Notes: generated by a model not told the origin, from the letters alone. A DNA stretch of 64,000 bases from Alcaligenaceae bacterium (GCA_013416395.1 JACCEP010000001.1:434001-498000), one strand, 5' to 3'. Shown: positions 53,822 to 63,395, numbered from the stretch's first letter. Made by a program: numbers and translations.

Positions 53822-54796
53822 TTACTGCGTGTTGCGAATGGACTCGACCAGGTCTTTACCAAACTTTTTGTAGTACTCAGGGTATACAGGCTCAACCGCC
53901 TTCACAAAGGCCTCGTGGTCAACCGTATTGACCTGCATGCCTTCTTTTTTAAGCTGATCGACGCCGTTCTTTTCAATGTCGTCGACATACTGGCGCATGG
54001 CGACGGCTGCCTGGTGGCCGGCTTCGTCAAAGTGCTTTTTCTCGTCGGCGGAAAGCTTGTTATAGGCATCAGGCGACATCAATACCAAGGCCGGGCCATA
54101 CACGTGGGCGGTGAGCGACAGGTATTTTTGCAGCTGTGACAGCTTGGCTGACACGATGACTGACAATGGGTTTTCTTGCCCGTCTATGGTGCCTTGCTGC
54201 AAGGCGGTGGCAACTTCTGGCCAGGCCATGGGCGTAGCCAGTATGCCCATTTTGCGGAAAGCGGCAATATGAATGGGGTTTTCAGTGGTGCGGATCTTCA
54301 GGCCCTTGGCATCTTCAGGCGTATGGACAGGCCGCACATTGTTGGTAAGGTGGCGAAAACCCTGCTCGCCCCAGGCCAGTGCGACAAGGCCGCGCTTTGG
54401 AAAGGCTTTGAGCATGTTCTGGCCGATGTCGCCATCTAGCACTTTGCGTGCATGGGCCAGGTCACGGAACAAAAACGGTATGTCGAAGACACCGGTTTCA
54501 GGCACAAAATTAAGTGTTGCACCCGTTGACACAATGGCAACGTCTATTGTGCCAAGCTGCAGGCCCTCGATGACTTCGCGCTCACCGCCCAGGGCACTGT
54601 TAGGGAATTGCTCAAGCGTGTATTTGCCGTCCTTTTCGATTGACTTGGCGAACGCCTTGGCGCCGGCACCATAGTGCGAATCAACCGACAATGCATAGGC
54701 CATCTTGAGGTTAGTCTGTGCCAGCGCCGGGCCAGCCGCAAACACACCTGCCACTGACAAGGCCAGCATCCACTTTGAAAACTTCGATTTGTGCAT
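53822..54796 (-). CDS. dctP: TRAP transporter substrate-binding protein (DctP)
   Basis: A 324-residue periplasmic binding protein. A signal peptide ends near PALAQ (residues 21-25). The DctP fold is shown by YALSVDSHYGAGAKAFAKSI, PNSALGGEREVIEGLQLGT, and the ligand-contact KGLKIRTTENPIHIAAFRKM (the conserved Arg of TRAP proteins lies in this RT segment), followed by GTIDGQENPL. GGGG upstream favours the second of two adjacent ATGs. This family often binds C4-dicarboxylates or sugar acids; the ligand here is not decidable. No neighbouring regulator or catabolic enzyme identifies it. Confidence 0.9.
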   Translation of the reverse strand: MHKSKFSKWMLALSVAGVFAAGPALAQTNLKMAYALSVDSHYGAGAKAFAKSIEKDGKYTLEQFPNSALGGEREVIEGLQLGTIDVAIVSTGATLNFVPETGVFDIPFLFRDLAHARKVLDGDIGQNMLKAFPKRGLVALAWGEQGFRHLTNNVRPVHTPEDAKGLKIRTTENPIHIAAFRKMGILATPMAWPEVATALQQGTIDGQENPLSVIVSAKLSQLQKYLSLTAHVYGPALVLMSPDAYNKLSADEKKHFDEAGHQAAVAMRQYVDDIEKNGVDQLKKEGMQVNTVDHEAFVKAVEPVYPEYYKKFGKDLVESIRNTQ

Positions 54797-55192
54797 CATA
54801 TCCCCAACACGTAAAAATAAAATTTCAACCCCGGATGATATGCCAGCTGCACCATGAGCGCTCAAAAGCAACAAGCGACGACAAGGCGCGGCAATGCATA
54901 GCAAGCCGAACCCTAAGGTTATACAGGAATACGCATTGGCAGAGTATTGGGGTTTTCTATTGATGGGGCCAGGCTAAGTGACCGGGCCTGACTTTAATCC
55001 GACAGCCGTTCTGGGCAGATGTAACGCATGCTCTGTCTACGCGCGGTGCCTGCTTTCCCGGTACAGAATCGATGCAGCGTGGGTGCAGTCTCGGTGCGGA
55101 CGGCTGGCACTGAATCAGCACAGCAAGGATGGCGCGCCCGTGCGGGCGTCTGGCACCGCACCGGAGCAGGCCGCACCTGCCGCCATTAACGT
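54797..55192. other. intergenic region without recognised genes
   Basis: 396 bases between dctP and ilvB, both on the minus strand. It should hold the dctP promoter; a TATAAC hexamer lies near 54915 on the minus strand, but no matching -35 element stands out. The half next to ilvB contains short CGGTGC- and GCAGCGTGGGTGCAG-like repeats. No frame looks coding and no terminator for ilvB was recognised. Confidence 0.5.
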
Positions 55193-56980
55193 CTAGTCTT
55201 CAACGTACCAAGTATCTTCCGACAGCATAACTTGCTGATGGCCGTAACCGGCGGGCATCATCGGGAAGCAGTTTTCTTGCGCCAGCACCACCACGTCAAG
55301 AAAGAAGGGCCCGTCATAGGCCAGACACTCAGCCAGGGCCGCATCAAGGTCTGCGGGGTTTTCAACACGCGCAGCGCCCCAGCCAAACGCTTTGGCAAGC
55401 GCCACGAAGTCAGGTATGGACGCGTTATAGCTGTGGCTGTAACGGCCTTCGTGGATAAGCTCTTGCCACTGCCGCACCATGCCCATATGCCCGTTATTGC
55501 ACAACACAACCTTAACGGGTGTGCGATGCTGGCTGGCGGTGGCCAGCTCCTGGATGTTCATGAGAATGGACGCGTCGCCGCTTACGCAGACAACGGGCTT
55601 GCCGGGGTTGCCGATCTGCGCGCCAATGGCGGCAGGCAGGCCATAACCCATGGTGCCCGCGCCGCCCGACGTCAACCAGCGGTTAGGGCGATTGAATTTA
55701 ATGTATTGGGCCGCCCACATCTGGTGCTGGCCCACATCGGTAGAAATAATGGCATCGGTGCCCTCAAGCGCATGGTCAACCCGCTGCATGAGGTGTTGCG
55801 GCAAGATATGTTCGCTTGATGGTTGCACGTTCAGGCATTGTTTGGCGCGCCATACCGAAATACGTTGCCACCAGGCATCAAGCTGACCGCTTTCGCGCAC
55901 AACCGGCATCAGCTCTTTGCGCAAGGCACGCAGCATGGGGTAACAGTCGCCAACCAGTGCAACGTCAGCACGCACCACTTTGTTAATGGATGCCGGGTCG
56001 ATATCGATATGGATTTTGGCCGCGTGCGGGCAAAAGTCAGACAGACGGCCCGTAATGCGGTCATCAAACCGTGCACCCACGCAGACGATGAGATCGGCAT
56101 GATGCATGGCCAGATTGGCCTCAAGCGTACCGTGCATGCCCAGCATACCCAGAAACAGCGGGTCATCAGCCGGGAAAGCGCCCAGGCCCATCAGGGTCAG
56201 GGTGCAGGGTGCACCCATATCTTGAACCAATGTCGAAAACGCATGGCAGGCATCAATACCTGCATTGATGAGCCCGCCTCCGCCATAGAACACAGGCCGC
56301 TTGGCACCCGCAATCAGCGCTGCGGCACGCTTTATGGCCGCTTCAACCGCAGGGCCTGTCGTCTCGATAGCCGCCGGCACGTCATCGGCCTCTGCGGCAG
56401 TCATGGCGTCATCAGGCACCAGGCCAATCTGGATATCTTTGGGAAAATCCAGCAATACAGGCCCCGGACGGCCCTGCGTGGTAAGCCGGAACGCTTTGGC
56501 CGCCAAACCGACGACATCTTCGGCGCGCCTGATTTGTGCATTCCATTTGGTCACAGGCCTTGAGATGCCAATGGCATCGCATTCCTGAAACGCATCCGTG
56601 CCAATGGCGCTGGTGGCCACCTGGCCGCTAATGCACAGCACAGGTATGGAATCACACATGGCGTCGAGCAGGCCTGTGGTGGTATTGGACATACCCGGCC
56701 CTGAGGTGACGACCACGACCCCCGGCTTGCCGGTGGAACGTGCATAGCCTTCGGCCGCATGCACCGCGCCCTGCTCATGCCGAACCAAGACGTGGCGTAT
56801 GCGCGATTCTGAGTACAGCGCATCATAAAGCGGCAGCACCGCACCACCCGGGTAACCGAAAATCGTGTCGACACCATGGGCGACAAGCGTTTCGAGCAAA
56901 GCCTGGGCACCATTGCGGCTAAGTGGTTCGGACGAGGCCGCGGCGCTCTGGCGGCTGGGTAATTCGGTAGTAGTATTCAC
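55193..56980 (-). CDS. ilvB: acetolactate synthase large subunit
   Basis: A thiamine-diphosphate enzyme (595 residues from GTG 56980; 608 if the TTG at 57019 is used) that forms acetolactate for valine, leucine and isoleucine synthesis. Catalytic Glu is in [19 protein letters not shown], the FAD-related region includes [15 protein letters not shown], and the ThDP motif spans [15 protein letters not shown] to NN in [10 protein letters not shown]. The quinone- or valine-type specificity cannot be told. No small regulatory subunit (ilvN/ilvH) or ilvC adjoins it; it is flanked by a TRAP operon and a divergent SET-domain gene. The ends of the two divergent genes are within 75 bases. Confidence 0.88.
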   Translation of the reverse strand: MNTTTELPSRQSAAASSEPLSRNGAQALLETLVAHGVDTIFGYPGGAVLPLYDALYSESRIRHVLVRHEQGAVHAAEGYARSTGKPGVVVVTSGPGMSNTTTGLLDAMCDSIPVLCISGQVATSAIGTDAFQECDAIGISRPVTKWNAQIRRAEDVVGLAAKAFRLTTQGRPGPVLLDFPKDIQIGLVPDDAMTAAEADDVPAAIETTGPAVEAAIKRAAALIAGAKRPVFYGGGGLINAGIDACHAFSTLVQDMGAPCTLTLMGLGAFPADDPLFLGMLGMHGTLEANLAMHHADLIVCVGARFDDRITGRLSDFCPHAAKIHIDIDPASINKVVRADVALVGDCYPMLRALRKELMPVVRESGQLDAWWQRISVWRAKQCLNVQPSSEHILPQHLMQRVDHALEGTDAIISTDVGQHQMWAAQYIKFNRPNRWLTSGGAGTMGYGLPAAIGAQIGNPGKPVVCVSGDASILMNIQELATASQHRTPVKVVLCNNGHMGMVRQWQELIHEGRYSHSYNASIPDFVALAKAFGWGAARVENPADLDAALAECLAYDGPFFLDVVVLAQENCFPMMPAGYGHQQVMLSEDTWYVED

Positions 56981-57054
56981 AGCGTCACACGTAATTTCAT
57001 AAGATGTCAGGTTGTTCAAGTGTATTCTTTTTCACCACAGGCCGAAGGCACAGC

Positions 57055-57552
57055 ATGAATTCAGAAAAAACCAAGTGGCACAGTGTCAGAAAATCGACTC
57101 TGCATGGCAAGGGCGTGTTTGCGGCCGTTGACATTCCGGAAGGCACACAACTACTGGAATACAAGGGCAAGCGCATCACCCCCGAAGAGGCCGATGACAT
57201 GCACCCCGTCAACCCTGATGACCCGTTTCACACGTTTTTCTTTTCGCTTAGCAACGGCAAGGTCATTGATGGTGGTACACGAGGCAACGATGCACGCTGG
57301 ATTAACCATTCGTGTGCGCCCAACTGCGAGGCCCAGGAAAACGAAGCCGGCAGCAAAGTGCATATTGTTGCGCTCGAAGACATTGCCGCCGGCACAGAAC
57401 TGTTTTATGACTACGGTCTGGTCATGGAAGGGCGCATCACGCGCAAACTGAAAAGCCAATATCAGTGCCTGTGCGGTGCGCCGTGCTGTCGAGGCACCAT
57501 GCTCGCGCTGCCGCCTGCGCGCAAACAAAAAACCCAGAGCAGCAAAGAATAA
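57055..57552 (+). CDS. SET domain protein-lysine methyltransferase-like
   Basis: A 165-residue protein consisting of a single SET domain. The opening KSTLHGKGVFAAVDIPEGT matches the SET N-terminus, the cofactor and catalytic motif NHSCAPNC lies at residues 84-91, ELFYDYG at 115-121, and a post-SET-like cysteine cluster (C138, C140, C144, C145) near the C-terminus. The family uses S-adenosylmethionine to methylate protein lysines; bacterial substrates are little known. The ATG at 57055 has GAAGG upstream. It is divergent from ilvB. The gap after it (57553-57837) shows nothing clear. Confidence 0.85.
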   Translation: MNSEKTKWHSVRKSTLHGKGVFAAVDIPEGTQLLEYKGKRITPEEADDMHPVNPDDPFHTFFFSLSNGKVIDGGTRGNDARWINHSCAPNCEAQENEAGSKVHIVALEDIAAGTELFYDYGLVMEGRITRKLKSQYQCLCGAPCCRGTMLALPPARKQKTQSSKE

Positions 57553-57837
57553 GAGCAGGTATGTCGGCCCGTCTCAGGCCCCTGCGCCGTCAGCCGAGAC
57601 GCGTCCAATAAGCATCAGAACTCGGGTTTTCGCTTTCTTTAGCGGCCGAGATTGGTAAGCAGTTGGTTGGCCGTCAGCCGACACGTGCGCAGGAAAAGCC
57701 AGGGCTCAGGTATTCGTTGTCTTTACAGGCGAAGATGGACAAGCCCTGGGCTGGCCGGTCTGCCAACATGCGCTCAGGAAGCGCCAGAGCAAGGGTTTTC
57801 ACTACAGTAAGCGGGGAGGAGCTTGACGGGCATTTAG

Positions 57838-58350
57838 TCAGCCTGCCTCAGTACTGGCGGCAATCTGAGCCAGACATGTTTGCGCATCGCCCTGCACCAC
57901 GTTTGCCGTACACGCAATCATGAGGTTAAGGCTTAGCCCAAAATCTTCAACGATAAACCCCTGGTCGTCGACAATGCGCTGCCTTCCCGCCTCTTGCGTC
58001 TTATGTGAACCTACCTGCCCCACTAATGAGCGGGTTTCATCGGTATAGACCCACACCTCGCGGCCCAGCGCCACCCCGTAGCCCACCTCAAACACCGTGC
58101 CTGAATCAGGCTCATGCCCGCGAAAGGCATTGAGGTTGGCCATGACGATATCGGCCTCACGAATTCGTTGCAGGTTGGCATCGCAAATCCACCGCGCCAG
58201 CGCTTTGCCAGTTAAATGAGGCGGTGCGCTGTTATCCAGCGGATAAAGGCCAGTAAACCCGAATTTTTCACAAAGCCGCTTGAGGTACTCGCCGTGCTCC
58301 ACGGCATCGGGCCGAAACACGTCAAAACCGGCCAGATAGATTTTTTTCAT
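57838..58350 (-). CDS. nucleoside 2-deoxyribosyltransferase
   Basis: A 170-residue enzyme of the family that transfers deoxyribose between purine and pyrimidine bases. It begins KKIYLAGFDVFRPDA, the loop that forms the substrate pocket, has ADIVMANLNAFRGHEPDSGTVFEVGYG, in which Asp and Glu act in catalysis, and the ALGREVWVYTDE segment. Length is typical. It stands beside AMP nucleosidase on the same strand (separated by 278 bases with an antitoxin-like relic on the opposite strand), so both may serve nucleotide salvage. Confidence 0.85.
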   Translation of the reverse strand: MKKIYLAGFDVFRPDAVEHGEYLKRLCEKFGFTGLYPLDNSAPPHLTGKALARWICDANLQRIREADIVMANLNAFRGHEPDSGTVFEVGYGVALGREVWVYTDETRSLVGQVGSHKTQEAGRQRIVDDQGFIVEDFGLSLNLMIACTANVVQGDAQTCLAQIAASTEAG

Positions 58351-58382
58351 GGCAGTTTTTCCTTATATACCTTGCATCTGCA

Positions 58383-58574
58383 CGCCTCAGGCACGCCATA
58401 CAGGCGTTTGGCGGTGTACAGGCGGTGGCCGAGCAGGCCCATCTAAACCCCACCCAACTGTATCGCACGCTCTCGCCACAGGGTAACCCTGCACTCAGCA
58501 GCCTGACAGCCATACTTAAAGCGATGGGGCTGCAACTGGCGGTGCGGCCGTTGGCTACTTCATGCAGCGCCTGA
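58383..58574 (+). pseudogene. 5'-truncated antitoxin-like fragment (addiction module antidote, HigA-like)
   Basis: An in-frame stretch ending at TGA 58572-58574 encodes FGGVQAVAEQAHLNPTQLYR, then TLSPQGNPALSSLTAILKAM and GLQLAVRP. This strongly resembles the C-terminal helix-turn-helix half of the antidote proteins that pair with a RelE/HigB-like toxin. Upstream the frame is open into the antisense of the deoxyribosyltransferase gene but has no ATG, GTG or TTG in a useful place, and the N-terminal half of the family is missing. No toxin gene was found. It is therefore called a relic; an unusual start or another organism-specific truncation is possible. Confidence 0.6.
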
Positions 58575-58628
58575 TACCGGCTGGCATGCAGGTAATGACA
58601 AGAGTGGCGCGACGGACTTGCTACCTGT

Positions 58629-60137
58629 TTACTTGAACGCCGTCTCAATAAAGCTGCGAAGCTTGCGCGAATGCAAACGCTCACGCGGCATGTCGCGCAA
58701 TAGTTCAAGTGCACGAATGCCTATATGCAGGTGCTGCCCCACTTGCGAACGATAAAACTCGCTGGCCATGCCCGGCAGTTTAAGCTCACCATGCAGAGGC
58801 TTGTCAGACACACACAGCAACGTACCGTAGGGCACTCTGAAACGAAACCCGTTGGCGGCAATGGCGGCTGATTCCATGTCCATGGCAATGGCACGAGATT
58901 GCGAAAGCTGGCGCACCGGCTCGGCATTATCGCGCAGCTCCCAGTTACGGTTATCGGTCGATGCCACCGTGCCGGTGCGCATGATTTTTTTCAGCTCCCA
59001 ACCTTTCAGGCCAGAAACATCTGCCACGGCCTGCTCAAGTGCTACCTGTATTTCGGCCAGTGGCGGCACCGGCACCCAGAGCGGCAAGTCTTCATCGAGC
59101 ACGTGATCCTGTCGCACATACCCATGCGCCAAAACATAGTCGCCCAGGCGCTGGGTGGTGCGCAAGCCCGCGCAATGGCCAAGCATAAGCCAGGCAGACG
59201 GGCGCAACACTGCCACGTGATCAGTAATGGTTTTGGCGTTGGACGGCCCAATACCGATATTGATCAGCGTAATGCCCATGTGCTGATCGCGCAGCAAGTG
59301 GTATGACGGCATTTGCGGAACACGCGCCAGCGGCGTGCCTATTGTTTGTGCATCGGCACCTGCCGGTGTGATGACATTGCCCGGTTCTACCAGCGCGGTA
59401 TAGCCGCCACCGTCGCCACTACGCAATGTGTTCTTCGCCCATTTGCAGAATTCGTCGACGTAAAACTGGTAGTTGGTAAACAGCACAAAATTCTGGAAAT
59501 GCTGGGGCGCGGTGGCCGTATAGTGCTGTAGCCGGTGCAGCGAATAATCAACGCGTGGCGCGGTAAACGGTGCCAGCGGCATGGGTTCGTCACGCTGCCC
59601 AAGCCAGGTGCCATTAACAATGGCATCGTCGGTAACCGTCAGGTCAGGCACATCAAAGTAGTCACGCAGCGATTCGCCCAGCAGAGAATCGGTGTATACG
59701 CTTTCCACATTTTGCTCGGCGTCACCAAACGCAAAATGCAGCGGGATAGGCAGGCTGGACTCACCCACCTCAACCGGAACGCCATGGTTTTTGACGAGCA
59801 GGCCTATTTGCTCCAGCAGATAGTCGGCGTACAGCCCTGGCTGCGTAACCGTCGTCGTGTACGTGCCGGGCTCGATGAGGTGGCCGTAGGACAGCCGGCT
59901 GTCGACCTCCTGGTAGGTGTCAACCATAATGCGCAGCGCCGGGTAATAAGCCCGCACGCGGCGACGATGCGCCATATCGCCGCTGACATACTTGCCAAAC
60001 GCGTCGCGAATAAATGCGGTGTTGCGATCGTAGATTTCGATCAGGCGTGCCACGGCCTCTTTGGGGTCGGTAAAGCTTGCATAGGATACCGCCGGTGGAA
60101 GCAGGGCAGAGGACAGAGATTCAGATGAGTCGTTCAT
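58629..60137 (-). CDS. amn: AMP nucleosidase
   Basis: A 502-residue enzyme that splits AMP into adenine and ribose 5-phosphate. The N-terminal AMP-nucleosidase domain contains AYYPALRIMVDTYQEVDSRLSYG, and the C-terminal phosphorylase-type domain includes ITLINIGIGPSNAKTITDHVAVLRP and AIAMDMESAAIAANGFRFRV. Length fits Amn (about 480-500). It lies next to a deoxyribosyltransferase gene. A long leader (241 bases to the divergent AEC gene) presumably holds its promoter; I found no clear element. Confidence 0.92.
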   Translation of the reverse strand: MNDSSESLSSALLPPAVSYASFTDPKEAVARLIEIYDRNTAFIRDAFGKYVSGDMAHRRRVRAYYPALRIMVDTYQEVDSRLSYGHLIEPGTYTTTVTQPGLYADYLLEQIGLLVKNHGVPVEVGESSLPIPLHFAFGDAEQNVESVYTDSLLGESLRDYFDVPDLTVTDDAIVNGTWLGQRDEPMPLAPFTAPRVDYSLHRLQHYTATAPQHFQNFVLFTNYQFYVDEFCKWAKNTLRSGDGGGYTALVEPGNVITPAGADAQTIGTPLARVPQMPSYHLLRDQHMGITLINIGIGPSNAKTITDHVAVLRPSAWLMLGHCAGLRTTQRLGDYVLAHGYVRQDHVLDEDLPLWVPVPPLAEIQVALEQAVADVSGLKGWELKKIMRTGTVASTDNRNWELRDNAEPVRQLSQSRAIAMDMESAAIAANGFRFRVPYGTLLCVSDKPLHGELKLPGMASEFYRSQVGQHLHIGIRALELLRDMPRERLHSRKLRSFIETAFK

Positions 60138-60378
60138 GCTTTCTTATAAAAAATTGTTTGCGTTCAATCGTACGCGGTCTTTCCGGCAAAAAACAATGCA
60201 ACAATCAGAGCCTACCGGGCAACTGTGACAGAATTGCGAGTCACCGTCTGCTCGTTACAGGCATACGATGATCAACTAGCTTACCCTGACCGTCATGACG
60301 CCGACTGGTCTGCAAGCCTGGCCCGACAAAATTTTGTTTTAATAGCTGGCATTTAGCCCAGTTTGCCGGAACCTCTAC

Positions 60379-61314
60379 TTGAACGCCATCATTAATGCCG
60401 TCTTCCCGCTGTTTGCCCTGATTCTGCTCGGCTATCTGGGGGCACGCAGACGGCTGCTGGGGCCAGCGGCAGTCGACAGCCTGAACAAATTCGTGGTCTG
60501 GATGGCGTTGCCCGCGCTGCTGTTTCAGGCCATGGCACAGATTACCTGGCAAGAAATCAACCAGCCCGGCTATATCGCGGCGTCGGTGCTTTCTATTGCC
60601 ATTGTGTTCGCGGTGTCGTTTCTGCTGGATCGCGGTCGCGGCGGACGGCTGGCCGACCGCAGCCTCGAAGGGCTGGCCGCCTCTTACTCAAACACAGGCT
60701 ATATGGGCATACCATTGTGCCTCATGGTGTTTGGCGAAGCCAGCCTGCCCGCTGTAGTACTGGCCACCCTGCTAACTGCCTGCGGTCTGTTTGCCTTTTC
60801 AATCGTGCTGATCGAGATCGACTTGCAGGGCTCTCCCGGCCTGGCACGCACCTTTGCCAAGGTAGGCCGCTCGGTGGCGCTCAACCCATTGGTTATGGCA
60901 CCCATGCTGGGTTTGCTGGTTGCTGCCTCGGGGTTAACGCTGCCTTCCGGCGTAACCCAGTTCACCACCCTGCTTGGCGCGGCCGCCAGCCCCTGTGCGC
61001 TCGTTACCATCGGGCTTTTTCTGGCCCAGGGAGAGCCTACTACGCAAAAATCGGCCGTGTGGCGCATTGTGGCCCTGAAGCTGTTGCTGCATCCGCTAAT
61101 CGCTTTCGTACTGGCCTATGTGGTGTTCGACATGCCGCCCATGTGGGCGGGCACTGCCGTGCTGGTGGCCGCCCTGCCTGTGGGTACTGGTCCGTTCATG
61201 CTGGCCAAGCTGTATGACCGCGCACCCGCCACGACCTCAAAAGCCATTTTGCTATCGACCGTGCTCTCGTTAATTAGCGTGTCGGCACTGGTGGCGTGGC
61301 TGGGAAACCCCTGA
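60379..61314 (+). CDS. AEC family transporter (auxin efflux carrier-like)
   Basis: A 311-residue inner-membrane protein with about ten hydrophobic spans. It starts NAIINAVFPLFALILLGYLGARR and has the internal NTGYMGIPLCLMVFGE and PVGTGPFMLAKLYDR segments characteristic of the AEC/MdcF family. Members move malonate, malate or other organic acids; the substrate here is unknown. The start is TTG, with CCGGAA upstream; no nearer ATG fits. It is divergent from amn and convergent with the pterin dehydratase gene. Confidence 0.82.
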   Translation: MNAIINAVFPLFALILLGYLGARRRLLGPAAVDSLNKFVVWMALPALLFQAMAQITWQEINQPGYIAASVLSIAIVFAVSFLLDRGRGGRLADRSLEGLAASYSNTGYMGIPLCLMVFGEASLPAVVLATLLTACGLFAFSIVLIEIDLQGSPGLARTFAKVGRSVALNPLVMAPMLGLLVAASGLTLPSGVTQFTTLLGAAASPCALVTIGLFLAQGEPTTQKSAVWRIVALKLLLHPLIAFVLAYVVFDMPPMWAGTAVLVAALPVGTGPFMLAKLYDRAPATTSKAILLSTVLSLISVSALVAWLGNP

Positions 61315-61429
61315 CATCATCAACGCCGTAGATCGCTGGCCGCTGCCTTAACGGAAACGTCCATGAAAGCTGCCACGCACGCCGACATGGGCCCTGCGAC
61401 TCGAGGGCCAAGCACCGCAAGAAGCCGTA

Positions 61430-61717
61430 TCAGGCGATCTGATCCATGAACAAGGCCAGAGAAACATCGCGTTCGGTTACCCCATTGGCATCATGAGTAG
61501 TAAGCGTGACCGTAACGCGGTTGTAGACGTTGGTCCATTCAGGATGATGGTCCAGTTTTTCTGCCTGCATCGCCACCTGGGCCATAAAGCCGAAGGCTTC
61601 GTTAAAGTTTTTGAAGGTAAACGTTTTTTGAATGGCGTCGCGCCCTTCTATCGCCGACCACCCCTCGAGCAACAACAGGGCCGAAGGCGCGCCAATGAGT
61701 TTGAGCTGGTTCTTCAT
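61430..61717 (-). CDS. phhB: 4a-hydroxytetrahydrobiopterin dehydratase (PCD/PhhB)
   Basis: A 95-residue enzyme that dehydrates the pterin carbinolamine formed by aromatic amino acid hydroxylases. The catalytic motif [18 protein letters not shown] is clear, with [18 protein letters not shown] before it, and length is standard. The usual partner phhA (phenylalanine hydroxylase) is not in the window. It may instead serve as a molybdopterin-related or moonlighting factor; only the dehydratase fold is supported by sequence. Confidence 0.9.
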   Translation of the reverse strand: MKNQLKLIGAPSALLLLEGWSAIEGRDAIQKTFTFKNFNEAFGFMAQVAMQAEKLDHHPEWTNVYNRVTVTLTTHDANGVTERDVSLALFMDQIA

Positions 61718-62046
61718 GGTGACACGTCCTTTGAGGTAAACGCTGCCAAACCCGCATCAGCATTATGTCTGGACCGGGAATTCTGACTGTATAACCAAAG
61801 TCTACCCGACTCAATAGGGAGATGCCTACTCTGGTTTCAGAAAGCAGCGGCAGGCAAGCCGCCCTAGCCGCGCAGGCTACCGCATATGCTGCATACCCAG
61901 GTGGATATAACGTGGCGCGCCGCCCCGTTCATGCACACTCTGGGCATAAAGCGCACCGCGCCGTCCATGCAGGGGGCCAGCGTAGCAACCAGGCTTGGAA
62001 AATCAAAAAGTGCGTCCGTTTGCTCGGCATTGTAGACATCCGCCTA
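61718..62046. other. intergenic region with a possible short gene relic
   Basis: 329 bases between phhB and puuD, both on the minus strand. On the minus strand from about 62002 to a TAG at 61877-61879 a start-less frame encodes LYAQSVHERGG and PRYIHLGMQHMR, which looks like a genuine protein C-terminus rather than random sequence. No start codon or longer coding context remains. The rest should hold the phhB promoter; none was clearly seen. Confidence 0.35.
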
Positions 62047-63348
62047 TTATTTGACACCCCATGCGGCGATGGCAGCGCGTTCTTCTTCCGTCATTTTCGT
62101 GATGTTGCCCAGAGGCATGTACTGGCTTGCCACCACCTGTTTGATCTGGTCCGCATGCAGTGCGATTTCAGCGTCAGTGTCCAAGGATATGCCGGCAGGC
62201 GCAGCAGCAATGCCTTCAAACGTTGGCGTGGCCGAGTGACACTCGACACAGCGCGAGCCTATAATTTTTTTCACCTGGCCAAGCGATATTTCCTTTGACT
62301 GTCCGGCCGCCGCCGCGCCCGTTGCCGCACTCCCGGCGGTGTTTGCCAACGCTGCGACAGACCCGGCATGCTCTCCGGACGCTGCCGTTGATGAAGCCGA
62401 AGCAGTCGGGGCGGGTCTTGGCGCAGGTGCTGCAAGCCAGCCGATAATCACCAGCAACACAATACCCACCACCGGGTATGCAATTTGATTCTTGCCCATA
62501 TGGCGCAGTACAAAATACTGGCGGATAACCGCGCCTGCAAAAATGAACAGGCTCATGATGATCCAGGCATACGGGCTGGTGTAGGTAAATGAATAGTGGT
62601 TGCTCAGCATCAGAAACACCACTGGCAGCGTAAAGTAGGTGTTATGCACCGACCGCTGCTTGCCCAGTTTGCCATCAAGTGGGTTGGGCGCTTTGCCTGC
62701 TTTCAGTGCGGCAACCATGCGGCGCTGGCCAGGGATAATCCAGAAAAACACGTTGGCAGACATACAGGTGGCCATTAGTGCACCGGTAATCAAAAAGGCG
62801 GCACGCCCCGGGAATATCTGCACCGTCAGCCAGGCAACAACCACCATCATCACGCCCACGGCCACACTCAATAGCCCATCACGCTCCATGGTGGGACTGA
62901 TGCGCTGGCATAGCTGTGAGTACACGAAATAGCCCACAAGCAAAAAGGCAACGGCCAGCAAACTGGCCTGGCTGCCACTCATGGAAGCCGCCCATTCCCA
63001 GGGGCTATTGGGGTTGACCAGGTAAAACGCGGGCTTCATCAAATACATGATGGAAAACAGCGCAAACCCCGACAACCAGGTGGTGTAGGCCTTCCAGAAC
63101 GACCAGTGCAAGTCGTCGGGCAACTCGGCCGGGTTGGTTAGGTATTTCTGGTTATGGTAGAAACCGCCGCCGTGCACCGCCCACATTTCACCAAATACAC
63201 CCAGCTTTTTGCTGTGCTCACCGCGCGGCGCATGCAAGCTGTTGTCGAGCATGACGAAGTAGATCGATTCGCCTATCCAGGCAATGGCAGCGATCACGTG
63301 CAGCCAGCGCAACAGAAGATTGCCGTACTCAATAAGAAATGCTTGCAT
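62047..63348 (-). CDS. puuD: membrane-bound urate hydroxylase with cytochrome c domain (PuuD)
   Basis: A 433-residue inner-membrane protein that oxidises urate to 5-hydroxyisourate. The N-terminal part has about eight hydrophobic spans, starting with LIEYGNLLLRWLHVIAAIAWIGESIYFV as in the PuuD family. After an Ala/Ser/Pro-rich linker (about residues 310-355) a cytochrome c domain carries the haem motif CVECH and the distal Met in SQYMPLGN. Electrons thus probably pass to the respiratory chain. The start MQAFLIEY at 63348, with GGGAAA upstream, is preferred over one 24 codons earlier that would overlap uraH. uraH lies 47 bases upstream. Confidence 0.9.
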   Translation of the reverse strand: MQAFLIEYGNLLLRWLHVIAAIAWIGESIYFVMLDNSLHAPRGEHSKKLGVFGEMWAVHGGGFYHNQKYLTNPAELPDDLHWSFWKAYTTWLSGFALFSIMYLMKPAFYLVNPNSPWEWAASMSGSQASLLAVAFLLVGYFVYSQLCQRISPTMERDGLLSVAVGVMMVVVAWLTVQIFPGRAAFLITGALMATCMSANVFFWIIPGQRRMVAALKAGKAPNPLDGKLGKQRSVHNTYFTLPVVFLMLSNHYSFTYTSPYAWIIMSLFIFAGAVIRQYFVLRHMGKNQIAYPVVGIVLLVIIGWLAAPAPRPAPTASASSTAASGEHAGSVAALANTAGSAATGAAAAGQSKEISLGQVKKIIGSRCVECHSATPTFEGIAAAPAGISLDTDAEIALHADQIKQVVASQYMPLGNITKMTEEERAAIAAWGVK

Positions 63349-63395
63349 GGGTGTTTCCCGGGTTTGTGTCAGCGAATGCCGTGAGACGGAGCGCG

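Noticed and set aside
55823-56563. Plus-strand frame of 246 codons inside ilvB
   Set aside because: It is antisense to clear acetolactate synthase motifs and has no promoter or start context.
57476-57923. Short plus-strand frames after the SET-domain gene
   Set aside because: They overlap the SET gene or the deoxyribosyltransferase gene in other phases and show no start signals or known motifs.
61822-62298. Plus-strand frame of 158 codons across the phhB-puuD gap
   Set aside because: Most of it is antisense to puuD's cytochrome domain; the part in the gap has no convincing coding features.
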